Of a stretch of 64,000 bases of DNA, positions 51,962 through 62,617 are shown one piece after another. The stretch is from Aurifilum marmelostoma. Its lineage: Eukaryota > Ascomycota > Sordariomycetes > Diaporthales > Cryphonectriaceae. Each line of letters begins with the position of its first letter. Positions within the stretch are counted from its first letter, which is position 1. The notes beneath the pieces are model-generated. The model ran no database searches. It was not told the DNA's origin and saw only the letters and a list, made by a program, of their open reading frames with translations. The stretch covers positions 744,001 through 808,000 of the forward strand of contig JAMXSV010000023.1 of the NCBI GenBank assembly GCA_027559495.1, written 5' to 3'. Made by a program: the position numbers and the translations under genes.

Positions 51962-54326
51962 TCAAGAGAAGTGGAAACCGCCTTGCGCTCCGCCAAACCC
52001 GCCTGGGTAGCCTCGTGATCGACCGCCGCCCTGGGGGAATGAGAAGCCACCACCGGGAAAGCCGCCACCACCGAAGCCTCCACCACCACCACCAAAGCCA
52101 CCAGACTGGCCGAACAGCTGGGAGAGAATCTCTGGGTCGAGGGGCACCCCCTGAGCACCGCCGTAACCGCCTCCGCCTCCAAACATGTCCGACATGTCAA
52201 TGTCATCGCCAGCATCGTATCGGGCCCGTTTCCTGTATCGGCCGTTAGCTAGCGAACCTTGAATAATCAGTCGTCGGGCTGCTCGCAGAAAACTTACTGA
52301 GGATCACTCAACGTCTCGTAGGCCTCGCTAATGTCCTTGAACTTGGCCTCGGCCTCGGCGTTGCCAGGGTTCTTGTCGGGGTGGTGCTGGATGGCCATCT
52401 TGCGGTAGGCCTTCTTGATGGTGCCGTCGTCAGCATCCTTGGCGACGCCGAGGATCTTGTAGTAATCTTTGCGCTGGCTCTTCTTGTGCTCCAGCTCGGC
52501 CTTGCGGGCCTCCCTCTGGGCTCCGGTGTCGGATGGGTCGGCCTCGGCGATGGCCTTCCACTCCCGCACGGCTTCCTCCCACCGCTCGGCCCCGCCCAGC
52601 GCGTTGGCCTTGGTCTTGCGAGCCTTGGAGTAGCCAGGATCCAGCCGGAGCGCCTCGTCGCAGTCCGCGATGGCCTTCTCGTAGTCCTTGAGCTTGTTGT
52701 GGCAGAGGGCACGGTTCTGCAGGATCTTGGAGTTGGTCGACTTGTTTGCGGGATCCACGCCGAGGGCCTCTGTGTACTTGACTATGGCGTCCTGCCACCG
52801 TCCGGACTTGTAGCTGGTGTTGCCGTCCTCCTTGAGCTTGTTCAGGTTCCTGATCACCTTCAGCCACTTGATGGCGTCCCGGAAGTCGGGATCACAGTCG
52901 ATGGCCATGCGGAGGACCTGGATGGCCTTGTCGTTCTCGCCCTGTCCGTAGAGACCACGAGCCCTCAGCACCAGAGCCTCGGGGTCCTGGCTGTTCGTCC
53001 TCAGCAGCTGCGTGGCAACGTTCTGGGCCTCGCCGAGGTTGTTCTCGCCACCCATCTTCAGGTAAGCCTCGCCGCGCATCAGCTGCCACTTTCGCGGCTT
53101 CCGCGCCCCAGGGCCGAGCAGCCGCTCAGCCATGTCGAGGGCGTGAAGCACCATCGAGGGGCCAGACCCCTCGTGCAGCCCCCGCCGGGCCGACTCGATG
53201 TACTGCAGCATGTCCTTGGCCTGCTGCATGTCCTTGGCCGAGGGGGCAGGCTGGATGCGCTGGAAGGTGACCATGGCCTCCTCGGGCTGGCCGAGGTTCG
53301 TGTAGATTCGGGCAAGGCGCAGCAGGATCTTGGGGTTGGTGGAGTCTAGATCGACAGCCCTCTTGCAATCCTCGAGGGCGGCCTCGTAGCGGCCGTCGGC
53401 CATGTATGCTGCAGCCCTGTTGCCAAGATAGGTGGCAGAGTCCGGCTGCAGTTCAACAGCTGCACGATTGTCCTTTGTGTTAGCTCATCAACCTTTGTCT
53501 TGGAAAGGAAAAGCACCCCTGCGGTGTAGCTCTTCTTTATTGTTGTTGTGGCTGTTGTTGCATACCTCGGGTGTACTCCTCAATAGCCCGCTTATAGTTC
53601 TTCTCCTTGAAGAATTTGTTGCCCAGGGTCTTGAAGACCTCAGCCTCGTCAGCCGGCGTGGGAGGGGGGCTGTTCGGATCGCTCGTGTGGGGTGGAGGTG
53701 CGGGAGCGTCCTCTTTCTTGGGCGACGAGGCCCCATTGGTGGCCGGAGGGGGGTGTCTGCGCAGGCGTGCGGTCTGCTGCTGGTGGCGATGACCTCCTCT
53801 GGGAGGGAGAGGCCGGGGCCGAGGTGGCGCCGGGAGGATCGACGTCCATCCTGTCGACGGAATCACGCGCGCTCATGGCTGATAGGGCGGAGAGCCTCCT
53901 GATCTCGTCGGGTGGGAGGTTGAGGGGGTGGGTGTCGTGGTCGACCTTGTTCCGCCGGCTGGAGGATGAGGATTTGCCCAGGTCGGAAGAAACTCTGGAG
54001 AAGCGTCGGGAGGAGCGTTTTGACTCGGCAGCAGCAGCAGCGGCGGCGGCGGCGGCAGCGGTGGAGGAAGAGGAGGAGGAGGAGGCGGCAAAGGTAGGAG
54101 GAGAGGCGGGTCTAGCGGCGGACTTTTTTGTGGGTGACGCAGAGGCCGACTTTGACTTGTGCAGAGACTTCAGGGGCGATTTTGCCGAGGGAATCGACTC
54201 GGAATGCGAATGATAATGCAGGTCGTCCTCCCGGCTGCGGTCGCGGCGCAGGTCGTGGTCCTGATATTTCTGATCCTCCGGGTGGGACTTTTTGGTTGGC
54301 CTCTTGCTGCTGCTGAAGAACTTCAT
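51962..54326 (-). CDS. TPR and J-domain co-chaperone (DNAJC7/Tpr2 type), one frameshift as sequenced
   Basis: Three exons (54326-53566, 53459-52298, 52232-51962) encode 730 aa once a single extra base is discounted. The start MKFFSSSKRPTKKSHPEDQK opens a ~200-residue Ser/Ala-rich disordered region with an Ala run. The frame breaks in a G6 run on the + strand (53748-53753); five are needed to read QTPPPATNGASSPKKEDAP. TPR repeats follow, starting VFKTLGNKFFKEKNYKRAIE, then SATYLGNRAAAYMADGRYEA, SKILQNRALCHNKLKDYEKA and KWLKVIRNLNKLKEDGNTSY. The J domain (RKDYYKILGVAKDADDGTIK; AIQHHPDKNPGN with HPD) ends near residue 640. A Gly/Phe-rich tail (GGGFGGGGFPGGGF) closes it. The family hands clients between Hsp70 and Hsp90 in the cytosol. 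The long disordered N-terminus is unusual. Confidence 0.9.
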
Positions 54327-54417
54327 TGAGTCGAGGTTGGGTGGGCAAACACAGGCGCTAGTGTGATCCGTAGTAGTACGTGGATGGCGCTGGCCGGCGG
54401 GTGAATCCTCCTCTCTC

Positions 54418-54441
54418 TTTTTTTTAAAAAAAAAAAAAAAA
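54418..54441. repeat. T8-A16 poly(dA:dT) tract upstream of the TPR-J gene
   Basis: Eight T followed by sixteen A, about 92-115 nt upstream of the ATG at 54326. It could exclude nucleosomes at the promoter or form a short hairpin. A similar T12-A9 tract occurs at 628-648. Confidence 0.6.
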
Positions 54442-55056
54442 TTGATAAGACGGAGCTGTGGAAAACAGTGGCCTTGGCCTTGACTGACTCGAAAAGGTAC
54501 GCCCAAAGCACCAACAGCGAGTGAGTGATTGAGTCGACCAACACTGCCCAGTATAGACGAGGCGGGACCTGACAAAGGGGCTGCTGAACCCGAGGATAGA
54601 TACCAGTCGATTGTTGTCGTAGCCTCTCAAATGCTGGAGTTTTTTTTTTCTTCTCTTCTGTGTTGGCAAGTTCTTGTGGCAGTCAGTGTTTACCTGTTAT
54701 TTTTTTTTCTTTTGGCTTTTTCTCCCACCCCTTCTTTTCTTTGTTGCCACTTGGGAGGGGGGCGTTGCTGCTCGTTTGACAGGGTCCAGCTTGGTAAGCC
54801 ACACAATTCAGGGCCAGTCTGAGCAGAAATGTAAGAACAAGGTCCCCTGAATAGCACGTAACAGTGCTCTAAATCGTCTGCACCTTTTTTTTTTTATATT
54901 TGGTGTGAGAGTCTGGTTGATTCCTGTCCTGGTGTGAGAAATGTAGTGCTCGTATGAGTAAGTGTTTTGTGAATACACACGCAGACACAAAAGTTTAAAA
55001 GAGAGAAGAAAGAAGGGTTCGCCGTGTTGTGATTGTGACAGAGAAGCTTCTTGGTT

Positions 55057-55072
55057 GGGGGGGGGGGGGGGG
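55057..55072. repeat. G16 homopolymer tract
   Basis: Sixteen G in the intergenic region. Confidence 0.85.
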
Positions 55073-56806
55073 CGGTTGAGGGAGGTGTTCAGTAGTAGAT
55101 GTGGAAGTCGATTATTTGGAGTAGGTTGCAGCAATAGCAGATGCAGGCGCAATACAAGTAGACAAAGTTGCTTGTTGCAGGCCATTAACTCACCCTTTCA
55201 AGGCCGAGTCCCGTTAAACTTCAGTGGTCCACTGTGCTGACATCCAGCCTTTCCTCACTCTCTCTGTTTCCGACTTTTTCGGCGCAGGCGGGTGCTGGAG
55301 GAGGTGGGGGCAGCAAGCAAAGCTTAGGCAGCTGAACGTTGAGATTGAGGCGCAATCCCTTTTTTTTTTCTTCCCCTTCCCCCTTCCTGTCTCCTCCGGC
55401 TGTCGCAGGGCTGCGGCTGTCCTGTCAGATCTGTCACAAAATCTTGGTGACTGACTCTCTCTCCTCGGCCGTGACTGCGGCTTGATGTTGGTGGCCACAG
55501 GGTATGTGCTGGTCTGAGTGGAGAGGCTTCCTGCAGTGGGCGACGGATAGCGAAAGCTGGTACGGCAGTGGACACAGCAGGAATTGTTGTGGATGACGGC
55601 GGCGGCGGCGGCGGCAACAACAACAACAGCAATGAAAAATAAAATTTCTCAAAAAAAAGAAAGCACGGCTGTAGATCGCTGCTGCTGATTGGGAGGACAG
55701 CTCGAGAACTGTAATCACTGGCAGCCACACAAAGAGAGAGCGAGCGAGTGAGTGAGAGGGAGAGGCGAGAGGCGAGAGGCGAGCTGGCCCTGTTGACTTG
55801 GGCCCGTGAAGAGAGAAGCGAGAGTGACATCCAGAGGAACCCAAAGGGTAAGTAAGCAGCAACGCCTCGATACGCGCCTATCATTCCGGACCCCCCTGCT
55901 CTATTGGCTTCTTCCAGTGCATTCTATGCTCGTCCTGCTGGCTGCGAAAATGGTGCAACCATCCGAGTGGCCCACTGGGTTAAACACGCTGTCCATCACC
56001 GCAGCGTTTCAACCACCTCCATTTCGGTGGCCGCCAATGAGGGCCCATGTCAACAGCGATGATCTCCACTGTCTAGCATCTGTGGGCTGTGCTTGCATCC
56101 GTGATGATGCGCAGACCGCTATGGGGTATTTGTTCTGGTGCATATTTAGCTTCTTGTCAATTGACTTCTGATTTAAAGGCAATGGGTTCCCCGTCAGATA
56201 TATCCTCAACATTGCACTCTTAACACTGTCAATATTACTGATATCAACAGGATCTCTATCCAAACCAACCCCTCCCCTCCACCCCTCCAAATGGAAAAGT
56301 ATAAAGGCAAACGCGGCCGGGACCGAAGCGCCCATGCAGGGACATAGCACACACGGCATTGGTTCCCGTTGGCTGTTTCGGGGAGCCGGGGATACAATCC
56401 TGGAAATGGTAACATTCCGTGAGACTTAGGGCACGCAGAGAATCTAAAGGATCCTTTGAAAACTATTACATACACAGTTGTTCTTCCAGGGTCCGAGTGG
56501 ACGATATCTGCGACAAGACATTCGAAACTCTGTACGGTATTCTATCTGTTCGAGGGCATCGGAATGCTGGGACTGCGTAATCAGACTCTTCGAGGTGCTC
56601 GTCTCCGGATGATACTACTGCGATGTATGTGACCCCAGCCACCAGACTTCTGTCTGGCAGGCTTTATTTAGTACGTATAAGCTCAACGTCAGGAGGCTGT
56701 CCATAAACTCTAGATACTCGGGCTGTGCTCGCCGTACATCAGCTACAACCACAATCATAAAAAACAATAATAATAAGGAAAATGGTATCATGTATCGTAT
56801 GCCTCA

Positions 56807-57854
56807 TCACTCCTCGGTCTCTTCGTCCCCTTCCTCGGCCTGCGGATGCCCATTGCCCCCGCCCGCAATCGAGGTCACGAATTCCTGGTATCTAAAGACT
56901 TCTCCCCGCTTGCCGAACCCGCCAGCGCCCGCCCCCTTCCCCTTGCCACCGAACGCCCTCTTCCCGGAGAATCCAGACATGACCTGGTCTATCTCGGCGG
57001 CCGTAAGCGCCCTCTCGCCGGGTTCAGGTGCTGTGTGCAGCAAGGCGTCGCGCAGCTCGGTCAGATCCACCTGACCACTGTCGTCGTTATCAAAGGCCGA
57101 GAATGCAGAGAGCAGTTCCGAGCTAGGAGATAGGGAGGCCAGGCTGGTGGCGATGGTGTTGAGGAAGGTTGCGAGCGTGATCGTCTGTGGGGCGGAGGGA
57201 GGGAAGAATGAGGAGACATCTGATGCAGTGGAGGGCAGCCCTGTTGCAAGACACATCAGCGACGATTCGTTGGAACGGCAGCGCCGGGCGGCATACCTAG
57301 CTGGTTCAGCATGTCGGCGACATCGTCCCTATTCACGGACCCATCACTGTCCCGATCCAGAATCTGGAAACCCTCCCGGAGCGTCCGCGACTGCGCAGGC
57401 TGCAGCTGCGACAGAGCGCTTCCGTGACCGATCGCAGACGTTGCTGACGCGTTGGACACCAGGGGAGGGCGCTGCTGGCCCCTTGGTGACCCGTACATTT
57501 CTTCTGAAGGCTGTCGCGACGCTTGGCCTCGCGGGGTGAGGCTGTCTGCGGTCCCGCTCGGTGTCGACGAGCTGCTGCCAGACGCGAACCTCGAGTGGCT
57601 GTTCACCTGGCCTGCTTTCGGCGTGGCCTGTCGCAGGGGAGAGGGCGAGGCGGGGGATTCTGGTCGGCGGAAAGGAGAGCTTCGTGGGGAGGAGCCAAGA
57701 CCTGCTCCTCCTCCGAGGGAAGAGGTCTTGATATGGCCTGCGGGCACAGCCTAATTATATTTGGATTGTCTATTTTTTAGCCTTATGCCCTTGGCTATGT
57801 CGTAGTATGTGGAGTAAGACCCCATCACGAATCATGGATCACACGTACCATCAT
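56807..57854 (-). CDS. EF-hand protein resembling fungal myosin II regulatory light chain, 297 aa
   Basis: Three exons are proposed: 57854-57849 (just ATG ATG), 57750-57297 and 57240-56807. The second begins GCT GTG CCC after the acceptor AATTAG, giving MMAVPAGHIKTSS. Residues to about 120 are Ser/Pro-rich and disordered, with many S-P sites. The calmodulin-like part starts REGFQILDRDSDGSVNRDDV, with an intact first calcium loop (DRDSDGSVNRDD). It continues ADMLNQLG|LPSTASDVSSFF, PQTITLATFLNTIATSLASL, FSAFDNDDSGQVDLTELRDA and ERALTAAEIDQVMSGFSG, ending in an acidic tail (EEGDEETEE). This order matches fungal myosin regulatory light chains (Rlc1), which act in the cytokinetic ring. The disordered N-terminal extension makes it much longer than the usual 160-200 aa. 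Confidence 0.75.
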
Positions 57855-59467
57855 GCGGTCAGGGCCAGTCGTTGACGTCCAGCAAGACGTTGGGCATCCA
57901 GATCAATGATACAGGGCGATTTAGTTGAGCGTGCGGAGTAGTTCGCAATAAGACACAGCTGTTTGTGCCTCTCGGTCTCTATGTAATTAAGAAAAAGAAA
58001 TGTAAGGTCTTCGGATTGGGAAACTTTGGTTGTGTGTGGCTGGGAGTGGGAGCGGCGATCTGGGATAGTGACTCCAGTCACGGTGTGGTGCGTAAACAAG
58101 TTTGGGCGGGCTAACCCAGCAACACCGGCTGCAACCGACCCCCCCACAGGTCACAGGTGGGAAGGCCATGTGTCTGGGCGGGAAGCTTGGGCCAGGCGCT
58201 GCAGGCAACTCCTTTCACAGGATGGGCCCTGTTGGGGGCTCCCGTCAGGGGTCAGGCCTGTCCAACTATAGGGCATTAAAGACCTCACTTCTCCAGCCCA
58301 CCCACCCCAGCGCCCCCTACAATACAGAGGGCCTCGGCAGGCCGCCTTGCTTGATTCGACGCTTGATCGCGATCCTTGTCAGGGGGAACGTGTGGAGTGG
58401 CAGATCGATAAGGGTCCGTCCCTCTTTTTCGCGAAACTGTCCCAGCGAGAGGGGGGAAATACAGCACCCTCCTCCCTGCGGTGGATCATGAACAATGTTG
58501 TATTGTAAGAGTGGAAGTGGGAGTGGGAGACGTACAGCAATTTGATCTATCTATTCACTCATCCCATCTGTCTCCTCGGACCTGGGCTCTTGGGGTTTTG
58601 TTTTCTTCTCTTTCCTTTTTCTCTTTACAGGCTGCAGATCATGTCTCGCTTTGTTACCCTCCAACGCATTGACCCAAACCCAATGTCATGACTGTTGCTG
58701 TTGTCAGCGCGTAACATCCAGACCATTCCGGATCGTTCAGCGGCTCTCTTTGACGAGATCGACAAGCCTGTTTGATGGTTCTGTTTGGTGTGTCTGGTTC
58801 CGTTTCCAATCTTGACACCCGGGGCGACGTCCATTCTTGGCCCCCGCGCAGAGAGCCTGCTGCAGCTGCTCTTTGATCCGGCTGTTGGCCCATCCGAGTT
58901 TTGATTTCAGACCGCCACGGATGATTCTGGCTCGTCCAAATTCCTGTTACCATCCCAACAGACTTGGGCCTCCAACTGCCTGTGCTGACGAAGCGAATCG
59001 CGATCAATTGGATTTTCACTGCAGACCGGCACTTGCTAAGAGCAGGACAACTCGGGCCAGAGACCGCAGAACATTTCCCATCTGCGCTTGGCTGGCGCAG
59101 TAATCGCAGTCAAGAATACCCTCGACTCCTTCGCGCCGAGAACCCCACGGCTGTTCTTGAAAGCTGTTTCGTCTTGACCATACCGTTCCCTACTCCTGAT
59201 CCCGCCGGGCGACTCGAGATCAAGAGTGGTTCCCTTTCCAGAAACAGTCTATGCGAACCAGAACTGCTGGTGCGTCCATAGTATCTCACGCTGGGATCTG
59301 AACTTTAGGCTGCAGATCAGCCTCTACCTCAGAATAAGAAACAAAAGTTCCGACGCGCCCCAGAAGTTCGAGTGCCTGTCTGGTCAGCCTAATAGCCGAT
59401 TCCATTCCTCGAGTTCGCGAGCCGCCGGCTTGTGCCCCGGACGACTACAAAATAAGAGGGAATAGAG
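57855..59467. other. Divergent intergenic region, no gene seen
   Basis: 1.6 kb with the promoters of the light-chain-like gene and afi1. Short frames occur on both strands without protein features. The ~400 nt before 59468 is likely afi1 5' leader. Confidence 0.55.
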
Positions 59468-62214
59468 ATGGCCACGGCGCAGACGGCGCAGGCTTACCAC
59501 TCACAGAGATCTGGTCAGGCAAATGGGAGCTCCTCGACGTCGGAGCACATGCGAAGGACATCGCTTGCCTCCATCATCCCCTCCTCACGGTCCGCGTCTC
59601 AGATGTCGCACCACTCCTCGAGACCATCGCGGTCGCCCATACCGCCGGTCAACTTCATCGAAGGCATGACTTCCGACCCTGACCGAACCTCGGACCCGAG
59701 TTCCAAGTCCAAGACGCCCTCGACGGGCACGGGCATCTCGTCGCAGCATTCCTCGCTCTCCGGCAGCAGCATGGTGCACATGCCACGCTACAATTCGGAG
59801 AAGCACTCCCGGCGCAAATTAAAGTCGCAATATCCACGTGGGTCGACAGAGAATCATGTCGAGTACATCTTGGTTGCGTCCTTCGACATCGACCGTGGAC
59901 CGGTCATGGAGCACCAATATCCTGTGGCTATCACGGGCGACGAACACATGTTGGCGGAACTCATGCTGCCTGATCAGGCGCACATGAGGAACCAAGACTG
60001 GACCATATTCTTCCTGCACAAGGACACAAGTCAAGAGGAGGAAGACCAAGAGAAGCGCGCAAAAGAGGAGAGGAGACGAAAGCGGCAGAGGAGAAAGGAC
60101 AGGGCCGCCGGCATTATACCCGAGGATGCTGGAGACGACGGGGAAGACAGCGAAGGAGACGACGATGAGGACGACCTGGACGACGACGACGATTCTGCGG
60201 ACGGGGAAGCCGAGGGCGGCGAGGGCCCGCCACTGGTCTATGTGCTGAATCTGGTCAACACGAAGCAGGACAAGACGGTGAAAAGAGGCGCGATAGTGAA
60301 GGCAATGGCCATCTGCACAAGACACCCCTTCCTCCACATTTACAAGGCAAGTCGCAGTTGAGATGAACATCCTCGATATTTTCGGGAAATGGCACTGACA
60401 TTCGCATAGCCCCTCTTGTTGCTAGCGCTGGAAGAGTATTTCAAGTCGCCGGTGCCGGAAACGCTGGCCATGCTTTACGATGCGGTCAACGCCATGGACC
60501 TCTCCCTGATGCCCAGGTTGAGCTTCCTGGAAAGGCAGCTCTTGCAGTCCAGCGAGAACAAGGATCTCTTTGTCGAGAAGTTCGAGAAGATGGTGCAGAT
60601 GAGGATAGAAGAGAACAAGGACGCAGCAGGAGGCAGCGGAGCGGAGCAGTCTCTGGATACCGGGCGTGACACACTGAAACGACCGCAGATATCCCGGGCC
60701 GGCACAAAGGCACACCTCGAAGGAACGGGCCAGTATTCTGTGCCTAGGGATACGCACGAGTTTGAGACCAAAGTCATGTACAAGGGCATACCAATCCCGA
60801 TCAAGGTGCCCGTGGCCGTCATGCCTGAGTCTGTCGGCGACTTCTCCCTCATCAAGCTGATCCAAAACTTCTCAGACCCGCACACCAAACAACCACAACC
60901 ATTTCCACCACACGCACACCTCACCACCAATGGCCCATCTACACACCCCATCATCGTTCTTGCGAATGCGCTCCTGACGCAGAAGAGGGTCATCTTTCTT
61001 GGCCACAATATGCCCTCGGGCGAAGTCGCCGAGGCTGTCCTGGGCGCATGTGCCCTCGCGTCGGGCGGCGTGCTCAAGGGCTTCACTCGATATGCCTTCC
61101 CCTACACCGACCTGACCAAAATCGACGACCTCCTCAAAGTACCTGGATTTATTGCTGGGGTCACCAACCCCACGTTCGAGATGCACCCCGAGTGGTGGGA
61201 TGTGCTCTGCGACCTGCCGTCTGGTCGCGTCAAGATCAGCAGCAGGATTGATCCCGCGCCTATCACCGAAGGGCAGATGTATTTTCAACAGCAGAGCCCC
61301 GGGCAGGCGTCTCTTGTCAACGTGCCACTCTCGACATCCTCATCCGCTCCGGATCTGACGGGCGACCAAGCCTTTATCGGGGACGTACTGAAGAGCATTG
61401 CCGCTCGTCACGGCGAGAGAGTGGTCCGTGCCAAGTGGCGAGACTGGGTTGCCAAGTTCACCCGTATGGCGGCCGCCTTCGAGGAGAGTGTATATGGCGC
61501 AAGCGCTCTGTACATTGGAGGCGACGACAGCGTAGAAGAGACACCGGGGACAGGGTCGTCCAAGTTTGGGATGAGCGGGATCCTGGGCGGGCACGGATAT
61601 GTCTGGCCGGACGACCTGTCGAAGCAAAAGGAGCTGGCTGGCAATGTGACGAGGATAGAAGGCTGGAGAAACACTAGGAGTTATTACAGCTTCATCCAGG
61701 TAAGGCCTTCCTCCCTAACTTTTCTTTTTTCTTTTGTCTTCTGGCGTCTTTCTTCACATCTCGACGAGACATGACATGCTTGCTAACGAAAAGACAGGAC
61801 ATGGCCAAGCTCTACACCATCCGTCCGCTCAAAGGCCTCGACCTACACCATCTGCATGATCGTCTCCGCATGCAGCGCATGACAGCCTCACAAACGCGCG
61901 AGATCTACCTGGCCTTCTCACGCTTTGTCAACAACTACGACGAGATCTGTCTCTTCCTGTCGGTAGCACCCGAGTCCCACGCAGGGCTCTTCTATCTGGC
62001 CTTGGGTCTCTTCCACAAGGACAAAGAGGTGCGTGTCAAGACAGCGGAACTGCTGGACCGCATCGGCGAGCACGAGGCGGGCCAGCACTGGTGGAGGGGC
62101 ATGTCGCGATTTGAGAAGCTGGCGTATATGCGCATCAAGAGGGAAGCAGAGGCCGAGGCAAAGACCAAGTCGAACGGCGATGGGTCTATTCCTGAGGAGA
62201 GGAGGGTCAGCTGA
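59468..62214 (+). CDS. afi1: AFI1-type DENN-domain protein (Arf3-interacting, polarity factor)
   Basis: Three exons: 59468-60346, 60410-61699 and 61798-62214, giving 861 aa. The N-terminus is Ser-rich. The AFI1 N-terminal domain starts ENHVEYILVASFDIDRGPVM and continues HQYPVAITGDEHMLAELMLP, DQAHMRNQDWTIFFLHKD. It is interrupted by a charged loop (EEEDQEKRAKEERRRKRQRR and a long Asp/Glu run). Then come PLVYVLNLVNTKQDKTVKRG and HPFLHIYK|PLLLLALEEYF. The DENN-like core has HPIIVLANALLTQKRVIFLG and VLGACALASGGVLKGFTRYA, with FPYTDLTKIDDLLKVPGFIA. The end is RSYYSFIQ|DMAKLYTIRPL and a helical tail. Yeast Afi1 binds GTP-Arf3 at the plasma membrane and helps polarised growth. Intron 1 appears to be GC-AG (AAG|GCAAGT, 63 nt); no usable GT donor keeps the frame. 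Confidence 0.9.
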
Positions 62215-62617
62215 CGAGGAGCATGAGGAGGAGAGGTTTCTCCTGAAAGGGAAAGATTTTGGGGCTGCTGCTTGGAGTTCAGGCTCTTGTCTGGCCGCAC
62301 AGGCAAGGAGTCTCGGGCGCGCTTGAGACATTTTTCTGCGGGTCATTCGCTATGTCGCTCATCTTGCTTCTCTGCATATGGACATTCTGGTTGGGAAATT
62401 TTTTTTTTTTCTTTTTCTTTTTTGGAGCTGTCTGTTCTAGACTATCGCGAACGCTTCTGCTTCATCATTTTTGCATGCGGATCAGATCCAACAAACCTAA
62501 ATATACCACTCTCGCTCGTTGCTCTTCACAACGCTGGAACCTGCCTTCCAGAGAAACCGCACCACGCAATTCTGCTTCCCATGTGCAATCACGTTGGGTC
62601 ATCTATCATCAAGCGGG
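62215..62617. other. Convergent intergenic spacer (3' UTRs)
   Basis: About 400 nt between convergent stop codons, T-rich near 62399-62420. No gene is seen. Confidence 0.6.

Larger units (their letters stand above)
54327..56806. other. 2.5 kb intergenic region, no convincing gene
   Basis: The right edge (from 54327) is the promoter of the TPR-J gene, with a T8-A16 tract at 54418-54441. A G16 run lies at 55057-55072. GA and CGG-type repeats occur near 55730-55780 and 55590-55620. Open frames on the minus strand near 55324-55884 are Ser/Leu/Arg-rich and look random. Confidence 0.5.

Noticed and set aside
52381..53349. 322-codon + strand frame opposite the TPR-J gene
   Set aside because: It is an antisense shadow; TPR and J motifs are on the minus strand.
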